A stretch of 64,000 nt of DNA, taken from the NCBI GenBank assembly GCA_021018995.1, contig CM037590.1, positions 104,223,097 to 104,287,096 on the forward strand, read 5' to 3'. The stretch's first letter is position 1, and every line of letters starts with the position of its first letter. Source of the stretch: Chloranthus sessilifolius. Its lineage: Eukaryota; Streptophyta; Magnoliopsida; Chloranthales; Chloranthaceae. Shown piece after piece: positions 21,080 through 33,894 of this stretch. The notes beneath the pieces were generated by a model. That model worked only from the letters and a program-made list of their open reading frames with translations, searched no databases and was not told the origin of the DNA. The position numbers and the translations under genes were made by a program.

Positions 21080-22968
21080 AATCTTTGCTAGTCCCTGAGC
21101 AAAGCAAAATATAAACATCTACTCTAAGAATGTAAATGTAACTTTCGTAGGGAGCACGGATACATTTAGCTTATGCATCGAGACTTTTAAACCCCTAGGT
21201 GATCCCTAGTGGAGGAGTGAAGTCTCCTGAGGGTTTTCAGTGAAGGTACCCACAAACTTCTCAATGAAACAGTTAACAAAAGTACACACAGTGGTTAATT
21301 AGTTTGAAATAAGTATAGTTCACTTCACCCTTACTTTGTCAAAGTTAAAAGAGTTCTAAAGTAGTATATGCAAATAATTTAGCACCTTAGTCATGCATGT
21401 ATGCTCATTACACCCAAGTAGTTGACACCAAGAAAACAATGGATGCAAAGCAGTATTATGCTTGCCAGTACATCAGAATTTAGGTTCAAACAATGCCCCA
21501 ATGATTTCAATCTCAGACCCAATGCTAACCAGGGCTATCTCTCATAAATGAATTTAAGGGTGTATCATTTCACACAAGCTCAAGAGCAGTTACACACCCC
21601 AAATGGGTTTACAAGCATGAGCATAGGCAGCTATTCGAATTTCTGACATCACAAAGTACTTCTCACCATAGATTAAACATTCCGTTATCTTCACATGACA
21701 AATCATTTAACTTTGGATCAACAAGGGCTTTTCATGGGTTGTAATGTGGCTTATTGGTGACAATTGTAAAGAATAAAAGAGGTAAAAAGGGATTCAAAAT
21801 TTGAGGAATCAAACACAAGTAGGAGGTGATTCATGACTTCACCTTCTTCTTTTAAGCACAATCTTCATCTGCTTTTGAAATTTCAAAGCTAAAGTGATCA
21901 GCTTCTTCTCTTCTTCTCAACATTTCCAATGAAGTTCTTTTGACTTCTCATTCTCTCTTCTCTTTTTTTTTTTTTTTTTTTTAATGATGGTTGCCAAACA
22001 TCTATAGCCGCTACACTATTATTTATATATCTCCACCTCCCTTCTCCTCCTTTCCCCAAATGTTAAACTTTGCTCACTTGTCTTCAACATCCTCTCCTTT
22101 ACCTACTGAATTCTCAGAGTGAGGGTAGGGCTGAATCAAGTTAAGAGGTTTAGATTCAAGTACTTTGGTGTTTGTTAAAGAAAAATAGGGCTTTAAGGCT
22201 CAAAGAGTGTATGCACAAGGATAGTTTTACAGGTTGGGTCTTTTAGGCTCAAATTGTCCAAATGAAGGCCTTGATCCTTTCCTTAGTTTCATGATTGCTA
22301 TCAAACAGCTTCAACTTGGGGTGTCTAGCTTCTAGTGAGAAGGACTGGGTTCAGTCAGTCCATAGAACAGGAAAAAAATATTTCCATAGACACTCCTAAA
22401 AAATTTTTATAGGCTCAAAGCTCACTGGGTATGGTCTTCCATTGCACTCAAAGGGGTATGCTTTCACCTATTTTTCTCTTTACTGGTTCATTCTCTACTG
22501 CTTAAAAAAATAATTTTTTTTTATGTTCACCTCATGGAAGTCTTGATTTTCAAATGATTTTAGTGTTAAAATGGTCTGCACCATAATTAACTTTCCTCAC
22601 TTTCAACATTGCTAGGTGAAACTCATTATATTTATTCCTTACTTAGTTAAGACTGTTGTACTTAAGTTAAATGGATCATTGGCAATCCTTGCCACACCCC
22701 CAAACCTATGAGGAGTAGTGTCCTCACTGGTTCAAAGAGAAGAGGGTATGTGCAGCAGAGAACAAACAAAAATAACACTAAAATAAAGCAAATAAAAGAA
22801 AGAAACAGGGCACACAGAAACAACTAATACAAGCTAACAACTATGAAGCAGAAATGTAAAGCACACAAGACATAACAAAAAGAAATTGTATTTCTAAAAC
22901 AAACATGTGTACAATGCAAAGGCAGGGGATGTACAACAAGTGTATCCTAACTAAGTATATGTGCAAAT
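21080..22968 (-). other. E1 3' untranslated region
   Basis: About 1.9 kb without a gene. It is alignable by eye with the corresponding regions of E4 (31972-33894), E5 (50310-52183) and E6 (56397-58325). It includes a 22-base T run near 21960 and the internal polypurine-tract copy at 22693. Confidence 0.7.
22693..22707 (-). other. Internal copy of the polypurine tract, E1
   Basis: AGGTTTGGGGGTGTG on the minus strand is identical to the terminal tract. Next to it is a short inverted repeat with TGAGGA and TCCTCA arms (about 22708-22728). Counterparts are at 33619 (E4), 50550 (E5) and 56684 (E6). Confidence 0.6.
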
Positions 22969-25008
22969 CTAATCATCTGAATCCTTTGCTACAGCAGGCG
23001 GATCTTGAATTCCTTTGCCCTTGGCTTGTCGCAAAGCAGCAGCATCCTGTGACCTTTGGAGGTAGTGCTGCGAGGCTTTGAGGTACTTTTCTTTTTGGGA
23101 GTGAACTTAGGCTTGGAAGTAGGTTTGGTGAATTTGATTCCAGGTTTGACCTTGGGAGTTTCCTTCTGTGTAGGAGTTGTTTCCTAGTGAGGAACATCAG
23201 GGTTTAATTGTTTGGGAACAGCTTCTGCTAACTCCCGGTCACTACGTTTAGTTAGATTCTTCTGCAGTGCTACAATAGTCACTCCATAGTCAAAAACTTT
23301 ATCCTCTGCCACTCGCAAGTCTGCCTGCAATTTCTTTATGACATCCTCCATTCCCTTAGTCCTAGTCTTTTCCTCATTGTATTGTATCATTATCTTTTGC
23401 CAGCCATGTTTGATTTTCTTCTTTTCCAATTTATGAGAGAGGACCGGAAGTTTGGTTTTCTCCAGGAGAGGTTGCTGCATAGAGTGTCGAAGGTCAGCCA
23501 TTCTGTTGACCACATCCCTCTTGATGTAAGCATTGTTCTTCATGGCGCGAAGGAGGGTGTAGTATGGAGGTCTAGCGTTGAAAGAGGCTGGCAGTATGGG
23601 CTAAGCATCACGAAAGGAAGGGCCGGCCAGTAAAGATGGAGGGGTGGCTGGTGGCAAGTATGTTGGGGGATCTAGCACCTCAGGGTCAGTTTAGGTGGCG
23701 GATGCTTTAAGGGTAATGGGAGCAGATTCCAAGGGGGTAGCAACAGCAGATGTTTCTGCTATGGTTAAGGGAGGGGTAGATTGGGGTGGGGTAGGCAAAG
23801 GGGAATGTAGGGGTATAAATGACTGTTGGGAAGGATGTGTTAAAACTGACAGTGTGGATTGATTGGCATGCAAGCTTGTTTGAATGGAGGTTTGGTCTTA
23901 GAGGGTGGAGTTCATGGATTGTAGATTGGCTGTGATAGATGATTGCGTTTGGGTATCAGCCAAAACTTGGGCTTGGATGGAAAGTAATAGGTTAAAGATA
24001 TGGGGTAGGAAATCAAGGGTGGGGGTGGAATTGGTTGAAATGGGGAGGTGGGTGCATGGGTGAAGGTTGTGACCTGTGGGGACTGTGGAGGAGGTGTGAA
24101 ATGTGGAGGGGGAGGGGAATCAGGGAGAGGGGTAAACTCGTAATTGATGTCCCCTATGATTGAGGACATCATTGCTGAGTATCCCTTGTCTGAAAGAGGG
24201 ATTTGGGCATGGGTAGGTGAAAATGGGATGGGTTGGTCTAAAGGCTCATAGGGAACAGCCTCACAAGGGATGGAAGTGTCAATAGGCTGAGAGGGGATAG
24301 TGGAAGAGCTATGGGGGATTTCAAAAATGGGAGGCTCAGGCTCAAAGGCTTGTGCTGGTGGTAGGTCAATGGGTGGGTCTGGAATGGTTGTGGTTTCAGT
24401 GGTGGGGATGGTTTGGGAGATAGAGGTGGGTAGGGGTTCCTTCTGTATTTTCGTTAATCTTTTTCTCTTTTTAGAGGTTGTTAGCACAGGGGAGGGTGGT
24501 TGAGGAATTGATATGGCTTCTTCAGATGTGGTAGGGATGGGTGAGCTTGGTGTGGCTGATGTGATGGGAGAGGGAATGGTTAAGGTAGCAGTGGAGGCTG
24601 TGGGGAAGGATAAAGTGAGTTGGCCTGAAGGTAAGGGGACTATGGAAGGGAGTGAGGCTTAGGTTAGGGAGTAGTGGCTGGTAAGGAGGGTGAAGGGGTG
24701 GTTGGTAAGGTAATTGCTGCAGACATGGGCGTGGTGCTGGCTGGCACAAGTAAATGGGCTGTCTGAGAGAGGGCAGCAGAGGGTGGAGCCACAGATGCAG
24801 CAACCTCAGAGGTTGTAGGCACATCAACCTTCGTTTTCCTTTTCTCCATGAGAGTGCCACTAATCTCCCACTCCTTCTTTCCATAATTTTTGGGGTTCAG
24901 GGCAAGAGTTTCTTCATTCATTTGAAATCGATACCCTCCAAGCTTCAACAACGCTGTAATAAGCCTGTAGTAGGGAAGGGATGGGGTTTTTTGCTGGTGT
25001 TCACCTTC

Positions 25009-25013
25009 TCCAT
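25009..25013. repeat. E3 target-site duplication TCCAT (left), TCCAC (right)
   Basis: The right copy is 26640-26644. One transition separates the copies. Confidence 0.75.
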
Positions 25014-26639
25014 TGTGCAATCGTGAGATTTTTTTACGATCCCATCACGACGATGCGCTCGCTCTCAAAAAATATAGAGTCGCCACCCGGAGCTTTTGGT
25101 GTCTCGGGAAACCTAGTTCATATTTATGAAAGTGCTAAAAATATGACTCTGAATCCGGTCCACACCAAAGGTTCTTGGGTAGGGGCTTCGGTTATCGATT
25201 GGGAAGGTGATAGGCACCCAATCAACCCGCTTAATGTGGTCTCTACTTATGGCCGAAACACAAATAGCATGAAAGAAATAAAAGAGCCTTCCTCTTGCCC
25301 AAAGGGCCTTAAAATCCTATTTGTGCCCCTCTGTCCCTACCGAAAAATCGACGGCATAATGGCACAAATACAAGGATGGAAGAAGACTAAAAGAGATAGG
25401 AGAAGAAAGGGGAGATTCGTAGCCCTCGGGCCCTTGTAGCACCGTAGGGGAGCCTTGCATTGACTTGCTTTGATGAGCTCTTGATGACTTATATGATAAG
25501 CAATGGAGTTCTAACCTCTAAAGCTTGCTAGCTAAGGGGTAGAGAGAGGAGTTTAAGGGATAGCACACACCTAAACTAAGGCTTTTGGATCAAAGATGAG
25601 GCTTGGAGGGGGGTTCCTAAATTCTGGAATTTGTGTGGAAATGGGGGCACAAAGGAGAGGAAGAATTTCTCACTTTAAGCTCTTTCTCTCTTAAGCAAAC
25701 TCTCAACTCTAATTTTTTTTCAACCTTCGTAAGGGGGGGGGGGGGGTGCCTCTCCTTTTATAGGAAAAGGAGGGGTTAGGAGGATGTTTAGGTGCTAATC
25801 AAGGTTAAAAATTAGGTAATCTAGCATCTAAGGTTTCCTAGGGTTTCAAGGGTTTAGAGAAGTGTGAAGATGGGTATTAATGGTGGATGATAGGTTAGTG
25901 ATTTAGATCACTTATGGGTTGCAAATAGGTGTTAAAAGGGTGCAACAAAGCTATCAAAATACACCCTAAGGACTGAGGTGGTCAACAAATCAAACCCTAG
26001 ATTTAAAATTTGAGACAAAAAAGTATAATTACTGTTCATATGCCTGGCGCAATTATTAGTTGCGCCAAGCATATATACAGTAAAACAGTGGGCGAGATTT
26101 CTTAGAAGTTGCAAGCCTGCGGGGAGTGGGAGGACCCATTTACACCTGGCACAACTATTAGTTGTGCCAGGCCATTTCTGGGGGAAAAAGGCCTGACGCA
26201 ACTATTAGTTGCGCTAGCCAAATTCTGGGGGAAAATGGCTTGGCGCAACTATTAGTTGCGCCAGGCAAAAATTCCTCCAAAATAGCTCGATTTTTAAATG
26301 GTCATAACTTTTGGTATATAACTCCAATTGAAGTGATTTTTAGCTTGTTGGAAAGCTAGAGAAGTCCTCTTTCTAATGGTATATAAATCAACTCCTGAAG
26401 AGGTTTACATAAATTTTGGTACTCCTCTTTCCAACCACTGCTGAGGAGGGTTCGACACTTGTCCGGGAAAGGGTTCTAATGGGTTTGGGAAGGTTAGGGT
26501 TGATTCCTAAGGGTTCGGGAAGGTTCCTAAGGGTTCAGGAAAGTTTCTAAGGGTTTCATACATGCCATCAAAAGCTCGAAAGTGCACCTCTCTCGAAATG
26601 TGTTTCGATCGGGCCTTGGGCCGATTTTAGGTGTCTACA
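25014..26639 (-). mobile_element. E3: solo LTR of a Tat-type element
   Basis: On the minus strand it starts TGTAGACACCTAAAATCGGC and ends in CA (+ strand TGTGCAATCG at 25014). It is homologous to the E2 LTR in layout: a GGTGGCGACTC-type end, a TATA box (reverse complement of 25755-25762) and four palindromes. Flanks are TCCAT (25009-25013) and TCCAC (26640-26644), a target duplication with one transition. With no internal region, it is best read as the product of LTR-LTR recombination. It interrupts the E1 env-like frame between KDI and the segment before LPYYRLI. The ORF-like frames inside are not coding. Confidence 0.9.
26042..26266. repeat. Four palindromes in solo LTR E3
   Basis: Positions are 26042-26070, 26145-26171, 26191-26219 and 26238-26266. 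Arms are GGCGCAACTA and TAGTTGCGCC around one central base. In element orientation the spacings are 47, 48 and 101 bp, as in the E2 LTR, and the distance to the TATA box is about 280 bp in both. The spacers resemble those of E2 but the inner arm sequence is unrelated. Confidence 0.9.
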
Positions 26640-27570
26640 TCCACAATATCTTTCATCCCCTCAAAAATTAACTTGGCAGCATCTAAGTAATGACCCTTGT
26701 GAAAGGAGAAAAGTGCGTCAGCAATAGGAAATCTCCTCTCCTGCTCATGCCCAGAGTAATAAATATTTTTCCTCAGCACCCCATCCATAAATCTAAGATA
26801 GGGATGCAGATCTCGCTTCCTTATTAATAACCCTGATGCAGTAATTCCTCCAGTCAACTCCTTGGCTATCTCTGAGATGGTGACTGTCAAAGGGGGACCC
26901 AAGCCACATTCAGGGCTATACCTGGCTGGTATCCCAAGAATCCTCGTAATGGTAGCTTAATTGAACAACATCTCAATTTTGACTATCAACACCAATAAAA
27001 CTGGGTTCCTATCATCCCCAGTCTTGATTCTGAAATTATGGTAGAACAATTGCACTAGTCTAGGAAAAACTAGTTGCATTAGGGGCCTCAGTAGGGGCAG
27101 CAACGAGGTTTTTGTGAGGTACTCCATGGAGGCAGCTGTTTTAGATAGCTCTTTAAAGAAAGCCTTATAAAAAATTGTCTTAGATTCTAACTTAATTGTT
27201 GTCACAAAATCAGATGGGACCCTAAGGTATTCATTATCTTCTTCCTCTTCATCCTCAGGGGCCTCAGGGACTACTTGCCCATTTTTTGCTTCTTCTTTCA
27301 CTTCTCAGGGCTTTTAGACAGTGGCTGCTCTCTATCCCTCTTCTTAGGCACAGATTTCTTTTTGGTACCTTGGGCAGTAGAGGGCACACCTTTGCCTTTC
27401 TTCACCATTTTCTCAATTTGGGGTTCCTCAGAGGGTGCAGTTACCACAGGGGTCTCCACACTGAGGGCCTCTATAATCCTTACAGATTTTCGAGTAGGCA
27501 AAGGGCTCCCAGCAGGTGGTAGAGTTACCAAAGCAGACAAGGTATCAGAGAATTTTGAACCCATGGCCAT

Positions 27571-28451
27571 AACTATCAAATTTCTCCAAATTAGGGTTTC
27601 AAAATCCCAGTAAATGTAATGCACTCAATCACAAATAAAACAGACCCCAAATTTCTCTCTATTGCACATAATTAATTTCCACTTAAAGCAAATCAGAGAG
27701 AGTGAGAAATCTTACCAAATGACAGTTAGGGTTTCACTTCACATGCTGCACAGTTGTCCAATCCCCCAAACCTAGCTCAAAGTGACCAGGAGTGATGGGG
27801 AGCAAAAATGTATGAGGAAACTAGTTGAAGTTGAGTGGAGGAGGTAGTATAGAAGAAAGAAGAAAAAGAATCGCTCGAAAATGTGCAGAGAAAGTTAGGG
27901 AAAAAAGATAGAATGAAGAAAATGGAGCAGTTCACAGAGTTTATAGGACTAAACCCGTGCTTTGCACAGTTGTCGCTAAGTTTTCGCGAAGTGCATTCCT
28001 TGCGCAGTACACAACTAACTTCGCGAGAACTTCAGTCGCGAAGAAAAATAGAACCTCGTGAAGACAGATTTAAATGTTTCAAGTGCCTCACGAGACTCTT
28101 TGCAGAGTTAAGTGTTGGCCCAAGCACGCGAAGCAGCTGTTCATATCTTGCACACGTACTCCATTTCATCATGACAGTCAAGTTACCCTTTATCAACATT
28201 GCAACATCGCAAATTTAGAATTCTAAAGATAATCAATCAGATCAAAAGTCATGAGCATCACAATTCAGATGATAGATATGCACTTGCACTCAAAACAAAA
28301 TCAAACAACATCAAATCAAACACACGATCAAAGCATTATTACCCTAAAATCAGTACTTGAAAAAGTTCTTAACTACACAAAATAAAACATAGTCAATACA
28401 TATGGTACATACATATTTTATTAATTTTTTTTTTTTTTGGTTCTTTAGCAC
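27571..28451 (-). other. E1 spacer between gag and env-like ORF
   Basis: No pol domain is present. Bases 27880-28140 are rich in CGCGA-type motifs (TTCGCGAAG, TTCGCGAGA, GTCGCGAAG). The same kind of stretch precedes the env-like ORF in E4 and E6. It could hold a promoter or a splice acceptor for the downstream ORF; this is inference. Confidence 0.5.
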
Positions 28452-29275
28452 TCACCTTCTTTCCTTATTACGCCAGTGACCTCCTCAGTTGCCTTGGCCT
28501 GCTACACCATCATTCATATGGGAAGAGGATACATCTCCAATCATGTACTGTCCCTTTGAATTGGCCAAGGGCTGACTAGGCAGTCTACCCTCCTCACTTT
28601 TGTTCAAAGCATTGCAAATTTGACCAAGCTAATCTTCAATTTTCTTAATGCTTTGCCCATGAGAGTTCACAATCTGGACTAGGCTCCCCAAATTCTACAT
28701 GGATGCCATCATTTGCTCTTCAAAAGAAGAGGATCTGGGCTGTTGTGGGAGCAACGCCAACTGATTGGGCTGTGGAGCAGGTAACTGAAAACTTTGCCAA
28801 GGTGGGTACCCCTGGTTGAACTGGTGCTGAGGTATATATGGAGCTACCAACTGCTGTTGCTGGGGTTGAGGATAATTATCTTGTCTCTACCTCAAATTTG
28901 GGTGGTTCCTCCAAGAGTACCCAAGAGGTTGCTACCCAAATGTTTGAGCAACATTGGCTTCCTCCATAACAAAATCAGGGAATTGGTTGGCTGATTGACA
29001 ATCATGTGGTGAATGTGATAGAGATTGGCATATCAGACATGCCTCCTCCACTTGTGCAACCATTCTAGGTTGCATCACACTTATCAATTTATCAAATTTC
29101 AAGCTCAAAGTGTCTACCTTCTTCTCCAACTCACTTTGCACCTTCACTTCATATATTCCACCTCTAGGGGTAGTCTCTTTCACCAACTTAGCAGAGGTCA
29201 GACTGTCATTACGAGATAGTCACTCCTACTGCATGGAGTTTTCTCCTTTAATGTCAAACAGCTCCTAAGCCTCAT
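28452..29275 (-). pseudogene. gag: E1 gag, 3' part
   Basis: It continues the gag interrupted by E4. Reading on the minus strand: TPRGGIYEVK, VDTLSLKFDKL, then the knuckle CLICQSLSHSPHDC (C-x2-C-x4-H-x4-C), then a Gln/Pro-rich tail with a SIKKIEDQLGQI helix, ending at about 28454. These are hallmarks of Athila-type Gag. In-frame stops are present. The 5' part is at 42332-43028. Confidence 0.78.
29271..29275. repeat. E4 target-site duplication CTCAT
   Basis: The identical right copy is 42327-42331. Joining the flanks restores the E1 gag frame around the HKIADEA region. Confidence 0.88.
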
Positions 29276-31958
29276 TGTTGCAGACTCTTTACTCTAATGT
29301 GCTGATTATTGTGTGGTGAAAATAAAATAAAATCAAAGTAAAATAAAAGAATGGATTTAACACAACTAAAATAATCCTAGACCTGCAAGATATAGGGTCT
29401 ATTGTAGCAAGGTTTGATAAGTAAGAGTTTATCCCACAGATAAATTGATCTGGAACCCAAAATAGGCTATAATAGTAGGCCTCCAGATCTAGCTACAGAT
29501 CTGACAATCCTAAAGAAAGGGAGTTGGGTGTCACGACTACACTAAATTAACCCAAACAAAAGAGAAATAAAATATAGTCATATCCTAAAGAAAGGGTTAA
29601 GAAGAAGATGGTGATGGTGTGTGCCAAAATAAAATATAAAAAATGGTGAGAAGTAGGCAGGTTAAACAAGAGTTAAAGCAGTCATGTAACTCAAATTTAG
29701 TCTGTCTCTACAGTATTCCTTACTGAGACGCTATCAAAAGCCTCAACAAGGTAGAAGTATCCAACTTAACCCATGCCATTCGGGGTGCTCTTAAGGCTAT
29801 AGGTTGTCCACTCAAATGGCCACAGCCTATCCTATAGAGTCTGTCAAATCCCATTGACCAAGCCAGAAATTGCTAACCTAATCCAGAGGAGTGGACTGAT
29901 CATTTCTCCAACCACTGGACAAGATCAAGCAAAGAATACTATTACAACACTATGTAATGCCAGTGTTAAAAGCTCCCCAAATCTGTGCACAGATCTGGAT
30001 GACATCCATAGGTATTCTAACCCATAAAATCCTAAGTGCTTTGCCAAGGCCAACGGCTCACTGTGCCAACAAAAAGGACCATATAACAGGTTGAATAAGG
30101 CTCTAGATTCAGCTGGTCATTGCTATAAAAGGGCTGTAATGACTCAGCCTTAAGCTATAATTACTATAGAGAAATCAGATCTAACATCTGATATCGGTTA
30201 GGTAAAACAGAGGAGAGTCATTTCCTATACAAACCTCCTCATAAGGCTCTAGAAGCTCATGTGCAGGGGAGAAGAATCCTTCTCAAACATATGGCTGGAC
30301 ACCACCTTAGGGCAATACTCTGTCCACTCAAATGGTCATAGGGTATCCCATTGGTCTGTCCATACCACAGAGATTTGAGAAAGAACATGTAAACTGTTGC
30401 AACCACCATGGTCCACAGGCCTCCAAGCTCCCCAAATCTCACTACTGATCCGCATTGCTTTCCATGAGGCTATCAAACCAAGGGAAATCAGATGGTAAAT
30501 AATAGATCTACTGAAAACTGAATGAGCTAGCCCCAAATACATGGATCCTATAGACATCTAAGGAAACCATAAGATCTTTAGACTCAATTAGTCATTAAAA
30601 CAACAATCCATTAATAAAAGCAAAACTTACAATGAACTGCCTCCAGGCTGCAGCCTATACACAACTGCTCATCAAAAATCCTAATGTATACAAAACCTAT
30701 TACAAAACTGAAATAAAACTAAGCCTAACTACTTTTAAGAGGATTAGCCAGCAAATGTTAGGCTAAGAGAGAAGAAAAATAAGAAAAAGAGATGATCAAA
30801 TCCTAACCCTAGCCCTAGCCTGTTGGAGCTACAGAGGATGAAGGAAGGATTGATGATTAAAACTAAACTCTAAGTATAGCTTATATACTCTGTCCATAAG
30901 GCCTTGGCTCTGAAGAGATTAACCCTAATTTTTCCAACGGACGTGACACTATTACGACTCTTGAATGCCTTGAGATGTGCACCACGAGATCCACACCTTG
31001 AGAAGTGTGCCCTAGCCTTGGGAAATTCCCAAAAGGTTCTTGTGTTAAAACTGAGAAGTGGGGAGCCCGTGCTTCGCGGGGCTGGCATATGCATTAATTC
31101 ATTCACGCAGTTGCAGAGCCTTCGCAGAGTAGCCTTTGGCTGGTGGGAAGTGCTCACTCGCGCAGTAAATCTTCAGTTAATCGCATAGTTCCTTTGCACT
31201 ACGAAACTGTCGCAGAGATGATCTAGAGCGCCTAGATTTCTCGCGCAGTAGAGCTTCAGAAGCTCTCTCTCGTTGAGTACTCGCGTAGGTATGCTCTTGC
31301 GCTCACATAGTAGCTGGTAAGGCTTTAGAGTGCGCGAGATCTGTGAGAGGAGAATTCTGGGTGTCTCTCTCTTTCAGGGCTACGCAAGAACTCTGTGAGG
31401 TAACATTTTGTTCAGTATACATATGGACTGGCTATGTTCCGCATGCAGCTACTTTAAGGCCTGATCTTCATGAGAACTTCATGATCACAAATTCTAAGGA
31501 TTTTAAACCGCGAGATCTTTGCAATGTCTTTACAGCTCTCCTCTTGACTGCATGCCCCATCTGCGCGAGGGCATCTTCCATTGCATCCTTAGCTTCACGA
31601 GGAAGCTCTTCAAGTCTGTGAGATCTATCTTTTGATACTCTGATGCATTACACTTGCTACTGTTGTAGTTTCCTCCATTCTCAGCTAACTTCATCAATCT
31701 GCTAGGCTTTGGTCAATGATGGCCAATAAGTGAGTCACCATGGTGAGCACTACCAAGGTGTTCCATTAGACTTTGGCTCAGCTGTCATCTTTGCTTATAT
31801 TCTCTCTCTTTTTTAGACCAAAAAGCGGGGATTTTGTATTAAGCTGCATAGATTATTGCTAACTATAAAACACACTTAACACATGATTATTATTGAGCTT
31901 CAAGGCCCAGCAAAGGCTAGGTTAAGAGGTGAAAAGTGATACTTTTCAGTGAATAATA
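29276..31958 (-). repeat. E4 3' LTR
   Basis: It starts TGTTGCAGAC on the + strand and ends AATAATA, where the partner ends AATAACA. A TATA-like motif lies at 30890-30897 (reverse complement) and a telobox-like run at 30798-30818. CGCG-rich sequence occupies about 31060-31640. The frames here are shadows. Confidence 0.9.
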
Positions 31959-31971
31959 TATCCCCAAACCT
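31957..31971 (-). other. E4 polypurine tract
   Basis: The minus strand reads AGGTTTGGGGATATA, a decayed version of AGGTTTGGGGGTGTG. The intact internal copy is at 33619-33633. Confidence 0.6.
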
Positions 31972-33894
31972 AATCTTTGCTAGTCCTTGAACAAAGGAAA
32001 ATTTAAAACAACTACTCTAAGAATTTAAATGCCACTTTCGTAGGGAGCACGGATACATTTAGCATATATACCAAGCCTTTTAAACCCCTAGGTGATCCCT
32101 AGTGGAGGAGTGAAGTCTCCTGAGGGTTTTCAGTGAAGATACCCATAAACTTCCCAATAAAATAGTTAACAGAAGTACAAAATTATCAAGTCAGCTGTCA
32201 AGAAATAAAGCATCAGTTCACCTTTGCTTCAACAAAAATATGAAGAATTTGAACATATGAAATGCACAGACATTCAATCATCACAGCTTCTACATAGATA
32301 CACATCATTTCCAATTAGCTTACAGTCGGGGTAAACATCACATGTAGGTCAGTACTGAGCTCATCATTAATTCAAAAATTAGGTTATAGGCCATGCCCAA
32401 TAAATTCAACATCAGACCCAATGCTCACCAGGGCATACTCGCACAAGGAACTTTGAGGGTTTCTATTTTCTCTCAACCTCAAGAGCAGTTACAGGCCCCA
32501 AATGGGTTAGTAAGCATGAGCATAGGCAAAACACATAAGTTCTTGCATCATTGGCTAATCCTCACAATAGATTAGACAACTCTTTGTCTCTGCATGACAG
32601 CTCATTCAACTTTAGATAACAGGGTCTTTTGACTGGGTTGTAATGTGGCTTATGAGATAGGTTATAAAGAATGGAAGGTTGAAACGAGATTCAAAATTAA
32701 GAAATCAGTAGGTGAAGGAGGTGATTCATGACTTCACCTTCTTAGTTCAGCACCTTTCATTTTCTTTAAAATTCTTCAGACTTAAAGTGGCCAGCTTCTC
32801 TTATTTTCGATTTTTCCAATGAACTTTTCCTCTTGACTCCTCTCTTATTCGTCTTCATTATTTTATTTTTTCTTTCTTTTGAATGCATTTTCCTTTTTGT
32901 TTTTGTTTTTATTTTTCTGACTTGCCACCTCTCTCCTCAACTGCTACACTGCTAAGCTTTTGATCTCTCTTCTCCATTCACTCAATGTTGACCTTATCTT
33001 GTCCATCTTCAGCTCCTTCTCCTTTACCTTCTGATTTCTTAGAGTGAGGGTAGGTTTGAATCAGGTCCATAGGTTCGGGTACAAGTACTCAGGTGTATTT
33101 TGAAGAAAATTAGAAATTAAGGCTCAAAAGGTATGTGCACAAGGCCAATTGATTAGGGTTGGTCTGTCTGAGCCCAAACTGTCCAAGAGAAGGCCTTGAT
33201 CATTTCCTAAGTATCATGAGTGTTGTCAGTTGTTTCAACTTGGAGGTGCCTAACTTCTAGTGAGGGTATTGACTCAGCCAGTCCTTAGAGCTAGAAGAAT
33301 TGCCTCAGTCACTCCTCAAAGAAAGGAAAAAAAATTTGTAGGCCCAAATCTCACTAGTTATGGTCTTCCATTGAGCTCTTAGACATGTCCTTACCTTTTT
33401 CTCTCTTTAATGATTCACTAAGTGCTTATATAAGTAAGTTTTCTTGGTGTTCATATCATAAAAATGCTAAAATTTAAAAGCTTGTAATGCTTAAAGGTCT
33501 GCAAAAATTTTTAAATTTTTCATTTTTTTATGATTCTTAAGTGAACATGGCTCCATTTCTATACTACTCACTTGATTTCTGCTGCACTTAGGTTAACTAT
33601 TTCACTGGCAGGTCCTGCCACACCCCCAAACCTATGAGGAGCAGTGTCCTCACTAATTCAAAGTTAGATGTGGATGTGCAGCAGGTTTAAAATAGGGATA
33701 TTAAAAGAAAAGAAAGTACAGTAGAAAACAGACAACACATAAACAAACAAAAATAAAGAAGGACAATGAAGGAAATATTTTATAACAAAAAGAAATTTCT
33801 ATTATAACAGCAACAATATAGACATTGTAAGGGAAAGTAAACTACAAGATTACACACTACTTCCTAACTAAATACATGTGAAACAATTAATCAT
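31972..33894 (-). other. E4 3' untranslated region
   Basis: No gene. It is homologous to the same region of E1, E5 and E6, and includes the internal polypurine-tract copy at 33619-33633 with its adjacent TGAGGA/TCCTCA inverted repeat. Confidence 0.7.

Larger units (their letters stand above)
22969..27570 (-). pseudogene. E1 env-position ORF (putative plant transposon protein), split by E3
   Basis: The start MAMGSKF at 27570 aligns with MATSSKF of E6 and MSTGSKF of E4. The N-terminal half has EYLRVPSDFV, then LLPLLRP and LVFPRLVQLFYHN, then GLGPPLTVTISEIAKELTGG, then RKRDLHP and ERRFPIADALFSFHKGHYLDAAKLIFEGM. This pattern, closed by LPYYRLI, resembles the putative plant transposon protein domain seen at the env position of Athila-like elements. 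The middle is Pro/Thr/Ser-rich and the C-terminal part (about 23543-23184) is coiled-coil-like, ending in an acidic DSDD tail and a TAG at 22969. Frameshifts, stops and the solo LTR E3 (25014-26639) break it. I see no signal peptide or membrane span, so an envelope role is not supported. Confidence 0.75.

Noticed and set aside
24981-25439. 152-residue plus-strand ORF in the solo LTR
   Set aside because: It reads the antisense of a non-coding LTR end and crosses the insertion border.
25729-25748. G run as a quadruplex of special interest
   Set aside because: It is a simple homopolymer next to the TATA region of solo LTR E3, could be a sequencing or assembly artefact, and nothing else supports a role.
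22969-27570. Env-like ORF as a true viral envelope gene
   Set aside because: No signal peptide, cleavage site or membrane anchor is visible; only the position after gag suggests env.
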